This document shows, in pieces, positions 52,508 to 52,958 of a DNA stretch of 52,958 bases. Source of the DNA: Bacteroidetes bacterium HGW-Bacteroidetes-4 (GTDB lineage Bacteria > Bacteroidota > Bacteroidia > Bacteroidales > SZUA-534); assembly GCA_002840905.1 (NCBI GenBank), contig PHDD01000026.1, positions 1,091-54,048 of the forward strand, written 5' to 3'. The position numbers were made by a program, and so were the translations under genes. Within the stretch, counting starts at the first letter, position 1. Every line of letters begins with the position of its first letter. Below the pieces are notes generated by a model that saw nothing but the letters and a program-made list of their open reading frames with translations, was not told the DNA's origin and ran no database searches.

Positions 52508-52542
52508 AGGTGGAAATTTTTGCAAATAAGGTGGAAATATTT
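52508..52542. promoter_or_regulatory. 21-bp-period direct repeat upstream of susC
   Basis: AGGTGGAAAT occurs at 52508-52517 and again at 52529-52538; extended to 14 nt the copies match at 13 positions. The 21-bp period equals two helical turns, as expected for two AraC-type domains on one DNA face. It lies about 246 bp upstream of the susC start and 120 bp upstream of the small ORF. It could be the binding site of an HTCS or other activator; this is inference. Confidence 0.4.
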
Positions 52543-52835
52543 TTATTCTAATTTTTTAATGTTTTCATAATTTGTTATTAGTTTGTATGTTGCCTAGTTG
52601 TAAGGAGCGTTTAATTATTATTAAATTTATATATAATTTATAGTTAAAAACCCTTTTTTATTTCAATTATAGTCGAAATGGAGGTAGTTTTAACTTTTTA
52701 AGTGGTGTTTTACTTTAAAAGATGCAGGCGTTTTTAAGGTTCTGCTCTAATTTGAATAGATTATTTATCGAATTTTTAATTCTCTGAAATATGTTGAGTC
52801 AATTTATAAAGGCAGGATAGGAGCGTGCGAAAAAA

Positions 52836-52873
52836 AAAGGTTAATTCTAAGGTTTTCCTTAGAATTAACCTTT
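52836..52873 (-). terminator. Strong leftward terminator near the right edge
   Basis: AAAGGTTAATTCTAAGG at 52836-52852 pairs perfectly with the reverse complement at 52857-52873 around TTTT. Read on the minus strand the stem is followed by an unbroken T run (52838-52831). It marks the 3' end of a minus-strand transcript entering from beyond the window, and insulates the susC upstream region. The CCCGC/GCGGG hairpin at 52893-52905 lies just before it. Confidence 0.75.
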
Positions 52874-52958
52874 AACATTATGTTGAACTAAACCCGCTAT
52901 GCGGGAGCTTATTTTCACCTAAAAATAGGAATAGTTGGTGAGATCTGTTGATTTTGCT
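52874..52958 (-). other. Right edge, probable 3' end of an outside leftward gene
   Basis: The terminator requires a leftward transcript from beyond 52958. Two minus-strand frames are open here: one reads to a TAA near 52879 (ends HSGFSST) and one to a TAG near 52920 (ends LTNYSYF). I cannot tell which is real, or whether this is a 3' UTR, and no family can be assigned from so little sequence. Confidence 0.3.

Noticed and set aside
1-52958. CRISPR arrays, tRNAs, insertion sequences
   Set aside because: I saw no spaced repeat array, no cloverleaf in the intergenic regions and no transposase or integrase; the intergenic gaps are mostly short.

Overview
The window reads as chromosome of a member of the Bacteroidota, most likely a class Bacteroidia / Marinilabiliales-type polysaccharide degrader. 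The evidence is a SusC/SusD pair, a hybrid two-component regulator (HTCS), four proteins with type IX secretion (T9SS) C-terminal sorting tails, several lipoproteins, AT-rich intergenic DNA and repeated matches to the Bacteroidota promoter (-33 TTG, -7 TAnnTTTG). The taxon is an inference from gene content. I saw no rRNA, tRNA, CRISPR array, insertion sequence or phage gene.

Layout. Positions 1-319 hold a 44-bp perfect palindrome, overlapping divergent promoters and a possible leftward structured RNA. Positions 320-1581 hold a small TPR protein, then two RRM proteins and a cold-shock protein whose start lies inside the preceding gene. Positions 1589-4159 (minus) encode a membrane histidine kinase followed by a DUF438/hemerythrin/PAS protein, a likely sensory pair. 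Positions 4385-12110 are central metabolism: sucCD, a 2-oxoacid dehydrogenase E2 and a fused E1 alpha-beta, flavodoxin, and a dihydroorotate dehydrogenase-like flavoprotein.

Positions 12138-21560 are a divergent pair: an HTCS (minus) and a 1613-residue secreted pectin methylesterase with repeated N-terminal modules. Positions 21669-25857 carry housekeeping and small genes: a thioesterase, a secreted coiled-coil protein with an SRPBCC protein, an Fe-S-like flavoprotein, a VOC lipoprotein and murB. Positions 26158-30446 form a tightly coupled four-gene operon (glycosyltransferase, DUF7033 deacetylase-like, FemAB/GNAT-like, polysaccharide deacetylase) behind a near-consensus promoter. It looks like a glycan assembly or modification cassette. 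Positions 30462-33664 hold a small minus-strand ORF with its own -7 box, a stand-alone chemoreceptor and a DUF5020 outer-membrane protein.

Positions 33732-52261 (all minus) are a xylan utilisation locus. Transcription order is SusC, SusD, T9SS GH10 xylanase, T9SS binding-type protein, [terminator-like hairpin], GH35/DUF5597, GPH-family sugar transporter, lipoprotein GH10, [hairpin], T9SS GH30 glucuronoxylanase, cytoplasmic GH43, lipoprotein GH10, lipoprotein GH115 alpha-glucuronidase, terminator. The inferred flow is: secreted and surface GH10/GH30 cut glucuronoxylan, SusCD imports fragments, GH115 and periplasmic GH10 trim them, the GPH transporter moves sugars inward, and GH43 finishes in the cytoplasm. 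Upstream of susC are a possible 34-residue membrane peptide gene and a 21-bp-period direct repeat that could be an activator site. The right edge has a strong leftward terminator for a gene outside the window.
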